From the NCBI GenBank assembly GCA_001586965.3, contig LUCW03002090.1:1-25000 (forward strand): a stretch of 25,000 nucleotides of DNA, in the 5' to 3' direction. Numbering within the stretch: the first letter of the stretch is position 1; the number at the start of each line of letters is the position of its first letter. Both the position numbers and the translations under genes were made by a program. This document shows, piece after piece, positions 9,658 through 20,290 of this stretch. The notes beneath the pieces were generated by a model. That model had not been told where the DNA came from. It made no database searches and saw nothing but the letters and a program-made list of their open reading frames with translations. Source of the stretch: Sphaeroforma sirkka. Lineage: Eukaryota; Opisthokonta; Ichthyosporea; Ichthyophonida.

Positions 9658-12600
9658 TCAAGACTCATGTTGTACTCTATGTCGTTTAGTATTTGGTCCA
9701 GTAACCATTTCCGATGTAGGCGCCTTACGTTTATTATTTGGTAAGGTATTAGCCAAAGGCTGTTCTTCATTAGTAAGTAAGTTTGAACAATTTTCTGCAC
9801 TGTTGGTAAGCAGATCAGAAAGTTTAGTCACGTAGGAAGTAGGTGGCAAATAGGGAATTTCAGATCCGTCAGGGTTTGTAGTCACCTGAGGAAACCCTTT
9901 TCGTTTATCTCGTGTGTTCTTATGTAAACGCTTATTCCATTTCTTATTAAAGATACGAAGAAAGTCGCGAGATTCACGAAATGCATCGGAGGTTAGCCAA
10001 GCTACTGTCCCATCCATGAAACGGGTCTTGTAGTAAGTGTAACCGTCTTCGGATGTTTTGTCAATTATATCTTTGACTTGTGACTCCATAACTGGTACAT
10101 CAGAATCAAATGAGCGAGCGAATGAGAGTTCGGAGGTAGGGATACGGTGAGTGCCTAGATTGGTTGCGCTAGTACCATCAATGTTATTCACTTCGTAAGT
10201 ATCACTCTTCTCATCATGGTAGGAAATAACAAAAGGTCCTATCGTCTTAGAAGAGAGTTCGGTAACGTTGGCGTTTCGATTTATAATGTTAACGTAATCG
10301 CCGACTTTGAACTGAACAATGTTCTTAGTGTTATTCCATCGGTCATACGCTTTAAGTAGGACGCGATTCTTGTGCTCGAGTAAACAGGGGTAAACAACGT
10401 TCTGCATATGCTCGATCTTTTGAAGCCACGGGGTAGCGTGTTTCTCGGGCGCAGTTTTATCAAACGTTGCTTGTAATTCACTATAGCGGCCAAAGAAATA
10501 GTGAAACGGGAGTGTTCCAGTTTGAGGATTCATGCAGTTATTCATTTGAGTCTGAACCCATTTCAAATGATAAGGCCACATATCCTCAACGTCGTCTAGT
10601 GCGGTACGCAAGAGTTTCTTAAGTTCTCTATGACGTGTCTCATTTGCACCCTGCGTTTGAGGTTTGTAAGGAACACCACGCCTATGGGTCATGCCTGATA
10701 CGAGTATAAGTGCCTCCATTACGTCGGTACAAAACTCACTACCGTTATCAGAACATAGTACTCGGGGAAACCGAAGTCATTAAAGACGTGATAGCATAAT
10801 TCTGCCACTGTTTGTGGACGTTTGTTCGGTATTGCATAAAGCAAGTTATAGCCCGAAGCCACACATAAGAAATGACAGATATATACATCGCCAGTATGCT
10901 TGGATCGCGGGAGTTTAACCAAATCGACTATGACTCGGCGCATCGGTTGGTCTTCTGTCACACTTTTAGGGGTGCCCAACCGTATCGCTTGATCTGGTTC
11001 TTTTCACAATCAGTACAGCGTCGGTATACTTCACGTATGGTTTCTTTCAGCGCCGGGTGATCAAGCCCTGCACGAATAGCCATTTTATAAGTATGCTCAT
11101 ATGCTCGATGCGTTAAATTATGTATAATTTTAACTCTACTTTCGAGCTCCTCTAAGTCAGTCAGATTCTGCGTAACGCTGGCTGGATGAACCATAGTCCT
11201 GTTGGAAAGGGCAACCTCAGTATCAGGAGGGTAGAGTCCTGAGATACATAATTGACAACATTGGATTGTTGAAGTATCTTCTTCAGTTGTTTCGCCACTC
11301 CTGGCTGTTCTTTAAGCAGCGCTTTAAGTAGTTGAGTGCGAGCTTCAGGTTCTCTTAAAGTTTTGAGTCTTTGATCCATGGCCTTAGCTAGTTCCATGTT
11401 TTTACGATCTAATGCCGTTTCAATCGGCATTACCTCGACTGCAATCTTGTTGGGTGCATGTGTTGTACGAGTCTTGAGCTTTTGTTCAAACTCTTTAGAC
11501 TCTCTAGTTTAGCTAAGAATTCGGTTGAGGGTTTCCACTTAGTGGTACCTGCAGGACCGATGCGACAAACAATGGTGTGTTTCCAAGGCGTCTTCTTAAT
11601 AGAATAGGATCCCTGATACAAGAACGTGTCGGTTTCACGGTCGACATAAATAGGTTCGTCTTGAATCATATTAATTAAATCACGTATCCATGGGTCGGAG
11701 TTACGTAAGGGACAACACAGCGTAATGGTAGATTTAGTAATATTAACATAATTTAACAACTGTGCGATAAGTTGACAAGGTGGGTTAGCCCACGCATTAT
11801 GCTTTGATAAGTCAAGCTGAAATGCATCACCTTTAGGATGAGTCAACGACCTATATTCAGAAACCTGTTTGTTATGTTCTGCGGCAAACATATCAACAGT
11901 AAATGGACCCCATCGTGATTGAGCGAGGTTAAACCATTTCTTATTTAGCATCCAATCGGTTGCTAATAACTCTTTGACTGTTTTCTGGTAGTCGGGCACA
12001 AGTCGAGAGAGCATGTCAGGAAGATGGTTATGTATTCCTGGAATGTGTGTTATATTAAAAGCGAACTTGGCAATAATGTCATGCCAGCGGCTCACCAACT
12101 GTGAATCAGGGTTCATATCTTTTAAGTATGTTAAAGACTTTTGATCACAGGCGACAGTAAAGTAACTTCCATAAAGGTAGTCTTTAAACTGTCTTAGCGC
12201 AGTAACTATAGCAAGGAGCTCTTGTTTAACGGTAGGGTAATTCCGTTGACTCTTATTATAACTCTTGCTAAAGAATTGTATGTAGCGCGGTTTACCATTT
12301 ATCGTTTGGTAAAGCACTCCACCTACCGCTCGATCTGAAGCGTCGGTTGCTACTTGGAATGGGACACCATCCACAGGGTACTGCATGATGGGTGCGTCCA
12401 TTACTTTACTTTTGACTAGTTTAAATGCATCATCACATTCTTTAGTCCAAAGCTTTCCCAAAGGTCCTTTGTGCAGCCGTAGGTGACTGAAAGGCTTTAA
12501 GTAATGAGAAAGATGCGGTACCGAATCCGAGAAGAAGTTAACAAACCCACACACAGAGTTCACATCTCTTCCAGTAATTGGTGTTGATAAATCCAACAGA

Positions 12601-13696
12601 AACTGTTTCTTGCCAGGATCAATTTCTACCCCTGCTGCAGATACTTTGTAGCCAAGTAAGTGTATAGTATCTTTAGCAAAAGAACACTTGTCTTCGTTAA
12701 TCTTAAGTTTAGCATGATTAAGTCGCTTTAAGACTTCTTTAACGAGTTTAGCATGTTCATGTGCTGTCTTTGTAAAGATAACTATATCATCTAAATAGAC
12801 TGATACGTTATACGACAGGTCCGCAAATAGTTCCATCATAACTTGTTGGAAGAAAGAAGGTAACATGTGTAAGCCTTCAGGTGCACCTTTAAACTGGTAC
12901 TTCTTACCTTGCCAAGTAAAGGAAAAGTATTTCCTATGAGGCTGATATATTTGTAGTTGATGGAATGCAGCTTTTAAGTCTATCTTGGAAAAGATAGTCG
13001 CACCTCCATTTTGCGTAGTATCTCGCTTATCTTAGGTAAGGGAAAACTATGTTGCGGAATTAGTTTGTTGATTGGCGACAGGTCTAGTACTACTCTTGTT
13101 TTACTAAACGTTCCATCAGATTTATATTGATCGACCGCTAAGAGAGCTAAGTTAACTGGGGTTGCATCATAATTGATTTCAATTAGACCCTGTTTTAACC
13201 AATCTTCGATTTGGGTTTTGACAACGTCTTTGTGTCTCCAACTCACGTAGTTATGTGAAGGACACTTTAACTTAGAGAAGTCGACGTTTGTTAAGTCAAG
13301 TCTAACGTACCCATTAGAGAACTTAAACATACACCAGTCAGTTATTGCAATCTTCCTGTTTTGTATAATTAAGTCCATAATTATATCGGTGAAGTGCGGA
13401 ATCATATCCTTTGCTTCACCTTCCGGAGGTTTAGGTATCTTTAACATATTATCATCTGACTGATCTTTATTCGGGTCTAGCCCATTAGGCAGACCAGTGA
13501 GTGTTATACCTAAACTGAGAAGATCAGTCATACCTATAATTAAATCGTATTTCTGAGACATGTCAGTAACGATTAGGTGAGTCTTCACTTCTCTTCTATC
13601 TGACAGCATTATGTGTGCATAGTCAATGGCTTGTTCGCAAGTAGTAACTTTGCCATTTCCCAAGATTAAATCAGTTGTTTCGTTATGGACAGCCAT
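9658..13696 (-). pseudogene. pol region of copy B (protease part, RT, RNase H, DIRS-like domain, integrase, chromodomain-like tail; fossil)
   Basis: Read on the - strand, the order is a protease C-terminal part with YDLIIGMTDLLSLGI (about 13500-13570), RT with VYLDDIVIF (about 12770-12800), and RNase H with VATDASDRAVGG and the HIPGIHNHLPDMLSRL end. Next come the DIRS-like domain (about 11690-11945), the integrase zinc region (about 10990-11130) and the integrase core with IVDLV and QGANETRHRELKK. A C-terminal segment VKDIIDKTSEDGYTYYKTRF resembles a chromodomain (about 9940-10085). A basic Ser/Pro/Asn-rich tail follows. The domain order and the chromodomain-like end suggest a chromovirus-type Ty3 element. 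The region is broken in about five places. Confidence 0.88.
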
Positions 13697-13719
13697 ATCT
13701 GTAGCGTAACTGAAAAATA

Positions 13720-14312
13720 TGTAAACTTCGATGGAAATTACTAGGTTTCAAACTATATTAAACTAAAATACAATTTAGTCAGTTAGGATTTAGCAGTGGT
13801 AGCTTGTCTAAGAATGATCGGGACTGCCTCTTGTTAAGAGCCTAAATATCCTCGATCACACAGGGCGTACCTCTAGCTGTTCTTTATTGAATAATTTTCA
13901 CTAGAAGTACTAAATGTTCATGACCACTTGCCTAATTTGTAAATAGACATAATAACGTAAGTCACGTTAATACATTAGCTGATATAAATAAAGTTCCATC
14001 TGAAGAAAAGTTAAAAAAGAAAAAGACTTATTGGATTTTGGAGATTGGCGGGAGGACCAAAATCAATAAGTAGTAGTTCGGAGATTATAAAATTTAGTTT
14101 ATAATATCCTACATCTACTAATGTCTCAAATAGGTCCAAGTAGATGAGTCATACCAAATACTCAGGCTATTGGAGCCATCAAAGTGAATTTAGAACACTT
14201 TGGAAATATTGGAAAAAGAGCTTGTACTAATTATTTAAAATACAAATAAAAACCAATGTATTATCTCAATTGATCTTGATATTTTAGACTGACCGGAGGC
14301 CGTATTTCTACA
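13720..14312 (-). repeat. 5' LTR of copy B
   Basis: This 593-bp LTR is almost identical to 8940-9530. On the - strand it begins TGTAGAAATACGG and ends GTTTACA, followed by TATTTTTCAGTT, the same internal start as next to the 5' LTR of copy A. CTGC at 14313-14316 is the second half of the target duplication. Confidence 0.93.
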
Positions 14313-14335
14313 CTGCTGTTTAGCTCTTGTCGGCG

Positions 14336-14566
14336 CTAAGATGAAATGTATTCCATCTTTCTAAACAAACACATAATATAACATTTAGCTACAAGATTAT
14401 GTGAAGCAACGCATACTCTACACGCTGCATCTAAATCAAAATTATCTAGTTCCTCTTTGATCATTTTGTTGCCCTTAAACTTTATCACGAGTTCGTACTT
14501 CTTTTCACGAGTAAGAGGCCGACTCCGGTTAACAAATTTACATGCAATGCGGTGTCCATCAAACAC
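14336..14566 (-). other. Short open frame of unknown nature next to copy B
   Basis: The - strand frame (about 76 codons, first codon GTG, with a stop just upstream) reads FDGHRIACKF and then a Lys/Glu-rich stretch EKKYELVIKFKGNKMIKEEL. The composition is protein-like, but there is no clear family. It has no in-frame ATG near its 5' end, so if real it is an exon or a gene remnant. Copy B begins 20 bp beyond its 3' end. Confidence 0.25.
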
Positions 14567-14662
14567 TCATATGGGTGGGTGCGTGGAACTTCCCCACTCT
14601 ATGATTAGATTCAGGCATCCTCTATTTGTAGCAAGAAGGAGTCCCATTCATCATACACCACG

Positions 14663-14826
14663 TCCATTGTCGACTCACTTGGCCCAAGCTTCAAACGGGA
14701 ATTTACTGACCACTTCTTCCCATCAATCTTTCCTGAACCACTACAGCGACTATGAGAGCCATACCATATGTTCATACATTGCAACATACATACTTGCATT
14801 TTTGAAATAAATAATATTATCCCTAT
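14663..14826 (+). mobile_element. Short LINE 3'-end fragment
   Basis: From TCCATTGTCGACTCACTTGG to ATTATCCCTAT this repeats 15851-15996, the 3' end of the LINE copy just downstream, with about 20 extra bases (near 14729-14750) that the other copy lacks. Only the 3' end is present, as expected of strongly 5'-truncated LINE insertions. No target duplication was seen at the edges. Confidence 0.7.
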
Positions 14827-15177
14827 ACTTCTCGCATGCAGCGATCAATGGGTGTGTATAAGAAACAACATATCAATTCCAGCACTACTCGATACATCAT
14901 TACTGTTTAATTCAGTCGTATATGGGCGTACGAAGCTCATAAGATCTTTGACACCCATGCCGTACAAAGTCGATCTCGCCTTCTGATGGCAAAATGTGAG
15001 ACTTAATTGTGTCGTATGAGAAATCTGATGCACTCACTGGAAAGAATGTAGTCGAATTAGGCTGTACACTGCTACGACACACATCGTATGCGTGTTAGGA
15101 AGCAATGCTAGCGCTATGACTGTAAGCGAGGTGTGTATTTGTGGGTGTGTTTAACTTCTGATAAATCCGGCTCTGTG
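14827..15177. other. No gene recognised
   Basis: A - strand frame is open at 14845-15033 (VKDLMSFVRPYTTELNSNDV), but it has no known motif and no support beyond length. Nothing else stands out. Confidence 0.4.
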
Positions 15178-15996
15178 CTATGATTGCAACAAATTTGTAT
15201 ATGTTCACATTGCTCGACTACCGCACCGACGGCTGTCTCTGCCCTGTCTGCCCCGGTAGCCACAAGTTCACTACCAGTAACTTTACCTGCATCCAACAAC
15301 TGATTCGACACATCCTGGTAGGTCCAAAACTGCCGCCCATTGGCCCTGGCCTCATTCAGCAATTACAGGAGTGGCACGACTTCCACGGTATCTGGACCCT
15401 CCACGAACACCTTGGATCTTTTTTCCAGCATGTCGAAGAACCACCGTACCCTCACCTGTACCTGACACATCAACAGATGTTCCCCATACCCCGGCTAATC
15501 ACGCTATTGAAGTACTGCTTCCAAATTTCGGTTCAAACCAAACCATCGCGCTTGTTGGTTCCGCATATGATACTTCCGATCCAGGGAAGACAACACATAC
15601 CGAATTCATCCGTGATGGTGCGGCATTGGCTTAGCCCCATCGTTGCTCCTCGACCGGATTATGACGAACAACCTGGTCCTTCTCGGTATTTCATACTCTA
15701 CACTAACCCATTCCGCGGCACTACATGACGCAGACCCTCCGTACCGCAGAGGTGGGTACTCTACTTAGTAGGTCAGCAAGCGATTATATGGAACATTCGA
15801 TAGTAACAGTGTTTTGTCAACACCGGCCCGAATTGACTCAGCGCATATCTTCCATTGTCGACTCACTTGGCCCAAGCATCAAACGGGAATTCACTGACCA
15901 CTTCTTCCCATCAATGACTATGAGAGCCATATCATATGTTCATACATTGTAACATACATACTTGTCATTTTTGAAATATGTATTATTATCCCTATT
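15178..15996 (+). mobile_element. LINE fragment, C-terminal coding region and 3' end
   Basis: Positions 15178-15590 match the - strand of 5640-6040, and 15851-15996 match 14663-14826. The readable protein begins MFTLLDYRTDGCLCPVC and includes the cysteine-rich knuckle. Here the knuckle histidine before the last cysteine is replaced by asparagine (SNFTC against SHFTC in the other copy), so zinc binding may be lost. The coding signal moves between frames: the frame open at 15371-15634 carries LLPNFGSNQTIALVGSAYDT, and one at 15725-15949 carries VFCQHRPELTQRISSIVDSL, which ends at a stop before the 3' tail. It is a pseudogene lacking the RT domain, consistent with 5' truncation. Confidence 0.65.
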
Positions 15997-17431
15997 ATTA
16001 GAAAATATCAGAAAAACGTATTTTGGGCCCCGACGGTCTTGAGGCTTGTATTCCGAAAGATTTTCTCTAATGAAAGACTATTTTTTTTAAAATATTAAAG
16101 TGCGCGGGAATTCTTTATTTTCTCAATCTGGCGTTAATAATTTTATAGTGACGGTTGTCGTATAGACAAGTCTGAAAGTTTAAATGTATTGTCATGGAAG
16201 TCGGGGTGTAATTTAGAAGGGCCATGTCAAATTGAGTTGCTTTTTTATTGTAGTCAGTAGCCAATGCCGGCAACAACTGAATCGTCACGGTTCCCATCAC
16301 GACAGATTCTATTTATACCTACCAATAGTTTTGCACTGTGAACATTTGTATATAAATATTCAGTATAAAAATCTAAGCTGGTATGAGGTCGCGACAGGTC
16401 GTCGGAATTTAGTTCGACAATTCGGTCGCGACATGTCGTCTAAATTTCGGCTAGACATATAATGTTTTTTTTGGTGGATCTATTCTGGTTCATTCTGAAT
16501 GAGTGTGAGCAGAATAAGTACATATCGGGGGTTCGCGACAATGAATAGAGTGCGATAAAAAGTCGCGACGTGGCGTCAAAGCCATAAGACGTGTCGTTTA
16601 CCAGCTCAGATAAATATACGGTTCAAAAGGTAAGGTATACCAGAAAACTATTGGGCAAGCTCAAAAATCATATTTTTAACCTGAATTTGATAAGCTCATA
16701 TCATTTTTGGACCTAATTTTTGGTATATTGATAAAATATTTCAGTGTTTTTATATATAAAAAATAGAGTATTTTTGAGCATATCATTATTTGTTTGGTAT
16801 ACCTGTGCCCTTTAGAATCATCCAAAATATTATAGATTCCAATTTGATTCATATATTTACCCTGCATATTTTATGCCCAAAAACCCAATTTGATACAGTT
16901 TTTTTTTCAGTACGATGCACAATATTTTAGGAGGCTATGAAAGCACCCGGATGTTCTAGGGCATCCCCCCCATGACAAATGACAATTTAAAAAAAGTAAA
17001 TTTAGACCTGGTGTTAGGTGTATCACTGTATCAGTAATTCAGAATTATTTACAGTATAGAGAATATATCTAAAATTCTTGTACATACATAATACATATCG
17101 ACAATGTGATTTTTTTCTAGTTAATCGACCAATGGATGTTGCAGGATTCGTTCTATACCCGGTTATAGCATACATAATATTTCGAGTATTAGAGTCGTAA
17201 AAAAATATTCAATAGTTATGGAGTATTGTCTGTTTCAGATTTTGAAAACTTTGGTATGTACAATATTGTACACACTTACGTCATACAAGATACAGTGTGT
17301 GTATGGTGTATTTTAAAAAGAAATAAAAGGAATACTGAAACAAATTTAAAAAAATATCCTTTCATAAATATGTAAATATCTGTATCATAGCCTTCTGAAA
17401 ATTAAACATGAATATGTATGTTATACAAATA
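15997..17431. other. AT-rich noncoding stretch
   Basis: No coding region is supported. The stretch holds T- and A-runs and the GTCGCGAC-centred repeats listed separately. Confidence 0.5.
16386..16571. repeat. Degenerate repeats centred on the palindrome GTCGCGAC
   Basis: GTCGCGAC occurs at 16388-16395, 16425-16432 and 16562-16569, with a related TTCGCGACA at 16532-16540. The first two lie in 24-bp direct repeats (GGTCGCGACAGGTCGTCGGA and GGTCGCGACATGTCGTCTAA) spaced 37 bp apart. The third continues GTGGCGTC. These are GC-rich islands in AT-rich DNA. Confidence 0.6.
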
Positions 17432-17661
17432 GGCGGTTCGGATGTGCTACTTTGTTTTAGGGCTTATTTAGGCCCCAAAATCGAGGGGGGGGGGCAGGGA
17501 CAGTCTACGAAAATGATGACACCACTTGATACTAATTTTGGCGAGCACAGGGGCCAGAAAAAGTCATATATGTACTACAAATTTATAAATCCAAAATGCA
17601 CCAAAAATCCAAAAAGCCAGGGGGGGGAGACCCTAAAACGAAGTAGCACATCCGAACCGCC
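17432..17661. mobile_element. MITE-like element with 31-bp terminal inverted repeats
   Basis: The left end (17432-17462) begins GGCGGTTCGGATGTGCTAC and the right end (17631-17661) is its reverse complement with one mismatch in 31 bp. The 230-bp unit holds two G-runs (about 17486-17495 and 17620-17627) and no transposase, although a chance frame is open across it. Long inverted repeats with a short noncoding core fit a nonautonomous DNA transposon. No flanking target duplication is clear (ATA before, AAC after), so the superfamily cannot be named. Confidence 0.65.
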
Positions 17662-17712
17662 AACTCGCAAGACGCAAGGTCGCAAGAAGTCGCAACTCGC
17701 AAGTCGCAACAC
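17662..17712. repeat. Small tandem array of TCGCAA-like units
   Basis: Directly after the right inverted repeat, variants of TCGCAA/CGCAAG recur about seven times within 50 bp. This is a degenerate minisatellite. Confidence 0.6.
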
Positions 17713-18175
17713 ATATTTTATATTTTTTACAATTTTTTTTTTTACATATGACGATAAGAAGATTGGACAAGCAAGAGGAAAAACTGCTCTAGAGTAGTCA
17801 CTACTCTTTTGTAGTGCGGCGCCGCGGCGGTGCCTGTTGGTGATTACATATATATTTTAAAAAATACAAGTACATATGTACTGAAATGTTTTTTAAAAAT
17901 GGAATACTGAATACACAGCGACATGCCGACAAGAAGGCGAATATGATATTGATACTACTATTTACTATTCAGCTGGAGTAAATATCGGCCTTCTCGCCCT
18001 CGGCCAGGAGTCATGTTTTTGTGTTGTGTTGAAAAAAAAAAAAACAATATTAGGCAACTAACCATGGCCTTGTCCTATTAGTGGTCGATCAACAACAAGA
18101 AGGCTATGAAGCAACAGAAAAATAAAAAAAATTCCAAGAGAGTATTTAGTCTTGCCAGGTCTGGATGTAATTATG
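17713..18175. other. Noncoding stretch upstream of the + strand gene
   Basis: It holds a GC-rich patch (GGCGCCGCGGCGGTGCC, about 17818-17834), homopolymer A- and T-runs, and an imperfect inverted pair (AAGAAGGCGAATAT near 17932 and the complement of ATATCGGCCTTCTC near 17982). No gene was seen. Confidence 0.45.
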
Positions 18176-18183
18176 TATATAAG
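18176..18183 (+). promoter_or_regulatory. TATA box of the following gene
   Basis: TATATAAG lies about 90 bp before ATG 18266 and about 150 bp before ATG 18328. A TTCAGTT initiator-like sequence follows about 30 bp downstream. An ATG at 18229 opens an 11-codon frame, possibly an upstream ORF. Confidence 0.5.
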
Positions 18184-18327
18184 AACTCGAGGTGTCCGTG
18201 TGCTTCAGTTGAATACAGACAAACACGATGGGTTTGAAGGCAATAAAACAATTCTTTCATTAAAAATGCCGGCTCGAAGGGATAAAGCCATAACGAGAAT
18301 GTGCGGAGTGGAAGTCTGAGGAAAAGC

Positions 18328-19603
18328 ATGTGTGATGTTCCAAAACAATTGCACCTATCTGATGTATGCCAACCACGCACTGAGTGGGTACCGAACTCGA
18401 CAGAATCCATAGACTTTTCTATAGGCTTACAGTCGAATGATTCAGTTTTCAACAATTCACAACCCAAGGACTTGAGAGAGGTCCCACAGATCAGAAAATT
18501 GAAAATGTTGCAAGAGCTAGATGTAATACACTCAGAGACTCCTCTAGTTTTCAGTATGAATGTACCGCAAGGGGTTGCCGAATCAGCAGCCTACCCGACC
18601 ATCGCCCATGAGAATTCGGCCGGTCATTCACCTGTCGCACGTGGCGGTCCAGGATCGTATCCTGAATATATTTCACAAAGGAATCTGTCAAGCCCACACC
18701 ACTTGCCAGCCAGTGTGAGATCGGCTAGCCGTTCACATATTGTATATACTCAATCAGGACTGTGTTCAAGAAATCGCGCAACTATCTCTCCTCACCCGCT
18801 CTCTCGTAGTCGTAGTAGTTCACTGATGAGCCAGGCGTCGTTTATAGAGGCCAGCAGCGCGCCCGTGTTAGCTCGTGAAATAGCAGTGCTACATCATTCG
18901 GAAGCTACTCCGCGTCTATCAGCATCCTTGTTTTCGGCGATGAATGGTGCACTAGCCTTCGATGAGAGCATAATTTCATCACAACAGCAACACAATGGAG
19001 ATAGAAACCGGTTTGCTCATTTATTTCCGGAGAACAGCCCCAGAGTTCCAACGGATGGCACCCACACTAGCAATTGCAGAGTGTCCTTCTCAGTGCCGCA
19101 CCCAGGGGTCAAGCACCTCTCTCGTTACAAAGCAATTGGCTCTCTCCACCATACCTTCGGCGTCGCGTGATCGGGGCTTGGATATCAGTCTACCACCACC
19201 ACCCCTACAGTCGCCCTTGTACATTAATGGAGCCTCAATCGATACACCTTCAGTAGCCAAAGGTCGAAAACCAAAAACGATAATGAAGCCCATAGCGGAA
19301 AAGAAACCATCATCATTTCGGGAGCGACTGGGAGGTCGGCATCGTGTACAGTTTGAAGAAACTCCAATTGGGTACCAAACATTTGGCAGTTCAAAGTACG
19401 ACCGAAAGCCGCCAGTGACGTCCCCAAAGAAAGATTCGATGATGCGAATATATCGCGAGCTTATGACATTCAAACTCACGGAAATGCTGGTGCACCCGGA
19501 TTCGCTTGAAAACACGAACAAACATTTATCGAAACTGAATACGGAAGATCGAGCTAAGATGGTCGGCGAAATTGAGCAGATATTCGTGAGATTTATCCGA
19601 TAA
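18328..19603 (+). CDS. Unknown Ser-rich protein, two overlapping frames probably joined by an intron
   Basis: The first frame is open from 18286 to 19170, with its first ATG at 18328. It encodes a Ser/Pro/Arg/His-rich, probably disordered protein, with SRSRSSSLMSQASF near the middle. The second frame is open from 18995 to 19603. It carries a proline run (LPPPPLQ), basic stretches (GRKPKTIMKPIAEKK, FRERLGGRHRVQFEE) and a helical C-terminus (KLTEMLVHPDSLENTNKHLS, then MVGEIEQIFVRFIR). Joining the frames needs an intron of length 3n+1. GT at 19011 with AG at 19188 would do it, giving NRLPPPPLQ, but other pairs are possible. A different ATG at 18266 opens MPARRDKAITRMCG in a third frame just upstream, which may be the true start if a small shift or splice exists. 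I recognise no family. The TATA box upstream supports a real gene. Confidence 0.55.
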
Positions 19604-20222
19604 CAGATTCATAAAAACATTCTTTCAGTGTATAGCCATTTCTAAATTAAAACAACCATACAAATATAGTGTGACTCGCGAACTATGTTTATAAGACACT
19701 GGTTCGCATAAATGTATTCACATCTGAGTTCGTTATGGCATTGGTTTACGGATTGACATCGGACCGATGTATACCCGAGACACGAACCGACTTGTTGATC
19801 ACGAACACACAGCTCGTCGGTATCGCAACCTCATGTGATATGATGTATATCAATTATTTCACTTTAAATTGGCTCCGCGGCCGCCTATTACTGCTTGCGT
19901 GCTCCATACTCGGGCATAAATCTACGGCAAGGTCGTCTCGCGCTTCGAAATTATCCAAAGTACTATTCATCATCAAACGTGTGCGAAGATTATCATCTTG
20001 CCGTACCTTGTGAACCTGTCAATGGGTTGTGGTGACACAAATCAGTGTAAAACTTAAAGTACTGCCGGTTCGAAATTCAGTGATAGGTGTATGTAATTTG
20101 TTCGAGCATACGAAAGTACAACAAAAACGTACGTTTACTGAAGTCGACACTCAAATATAAGAGTGATGACAAAGCCCAGAGAAGAACGTATATATAGTAT
20201 TAACGAGTAGACGCCATAACTA
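19604..20222. other. Intergenic, no convincing gene
   Basis: A 92-codon + strand frame (19735-20013) starts with ATG but has no known motif and an irregular composition. It is probably chance. The first 60 bp are the likely 3' UTR of the gene ending at 19603. Confidence 0.4.
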
Positions 20223-20290
20223 ATATATATATATATATATATATACATGCAAACATACATACATACATACATACATACATACATACATAC
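20223..20290. repeat. Compound microsatellite (AT)n then (CATA)n
   Basis: An AT run at 20223-20245 is followed after a few bases by about nine CATA units to 20290. Confidence 0.9.

Larger units (their letters stand above)
8940..14312 (-). mobile_element. Ty3/gypsy-like LTR retroelement, copy B (young insertion, broken coding region)
   Basis: Two LTRs of 593 bp (5', 13720-14312) and 591 bp (3', 8940-9530) flank a 4.2-kb interior read on the - strand. Ends are TG...CA, and the flanks carry a CTGC duplication (8936-8939 and 14313-14316) that could be counted as CTGCT if one LTR-edge base is ambiguous. The LTRs differ only by a few homopolymer-length differences, so insertion was recent. Parts seen are the second half of protease, RT, RNase H, the DIRS-like domain, integrase and a chromodomain-like tail. 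Gag is not recognisable. The coding region has about five breaks, so it is not autonomous. A G-rich tract ending GGGGGCTA lies just before the 3' LTR, where a polypurine tract belongs. Confidence 0.93.

Noticed and set aside
7446-14566. Argonaute N and PAZ domains either side of copy B (VFDGHR...PL at 14500-14566; RQTLFLQLESL at 7500-7560).
   Set aside because: A few residues match by eye (VFDG, QLES), but the flanking conserved Argonaute segments are missing and the DNA between shows no linker region, so the match is too weak.
17408-17797. 129-codon + strand frame across the MITE-like element.
   Set aside because: It runs through both inverted repeats, G-runs and the TCGCAA array and has no motif, so it is chance.
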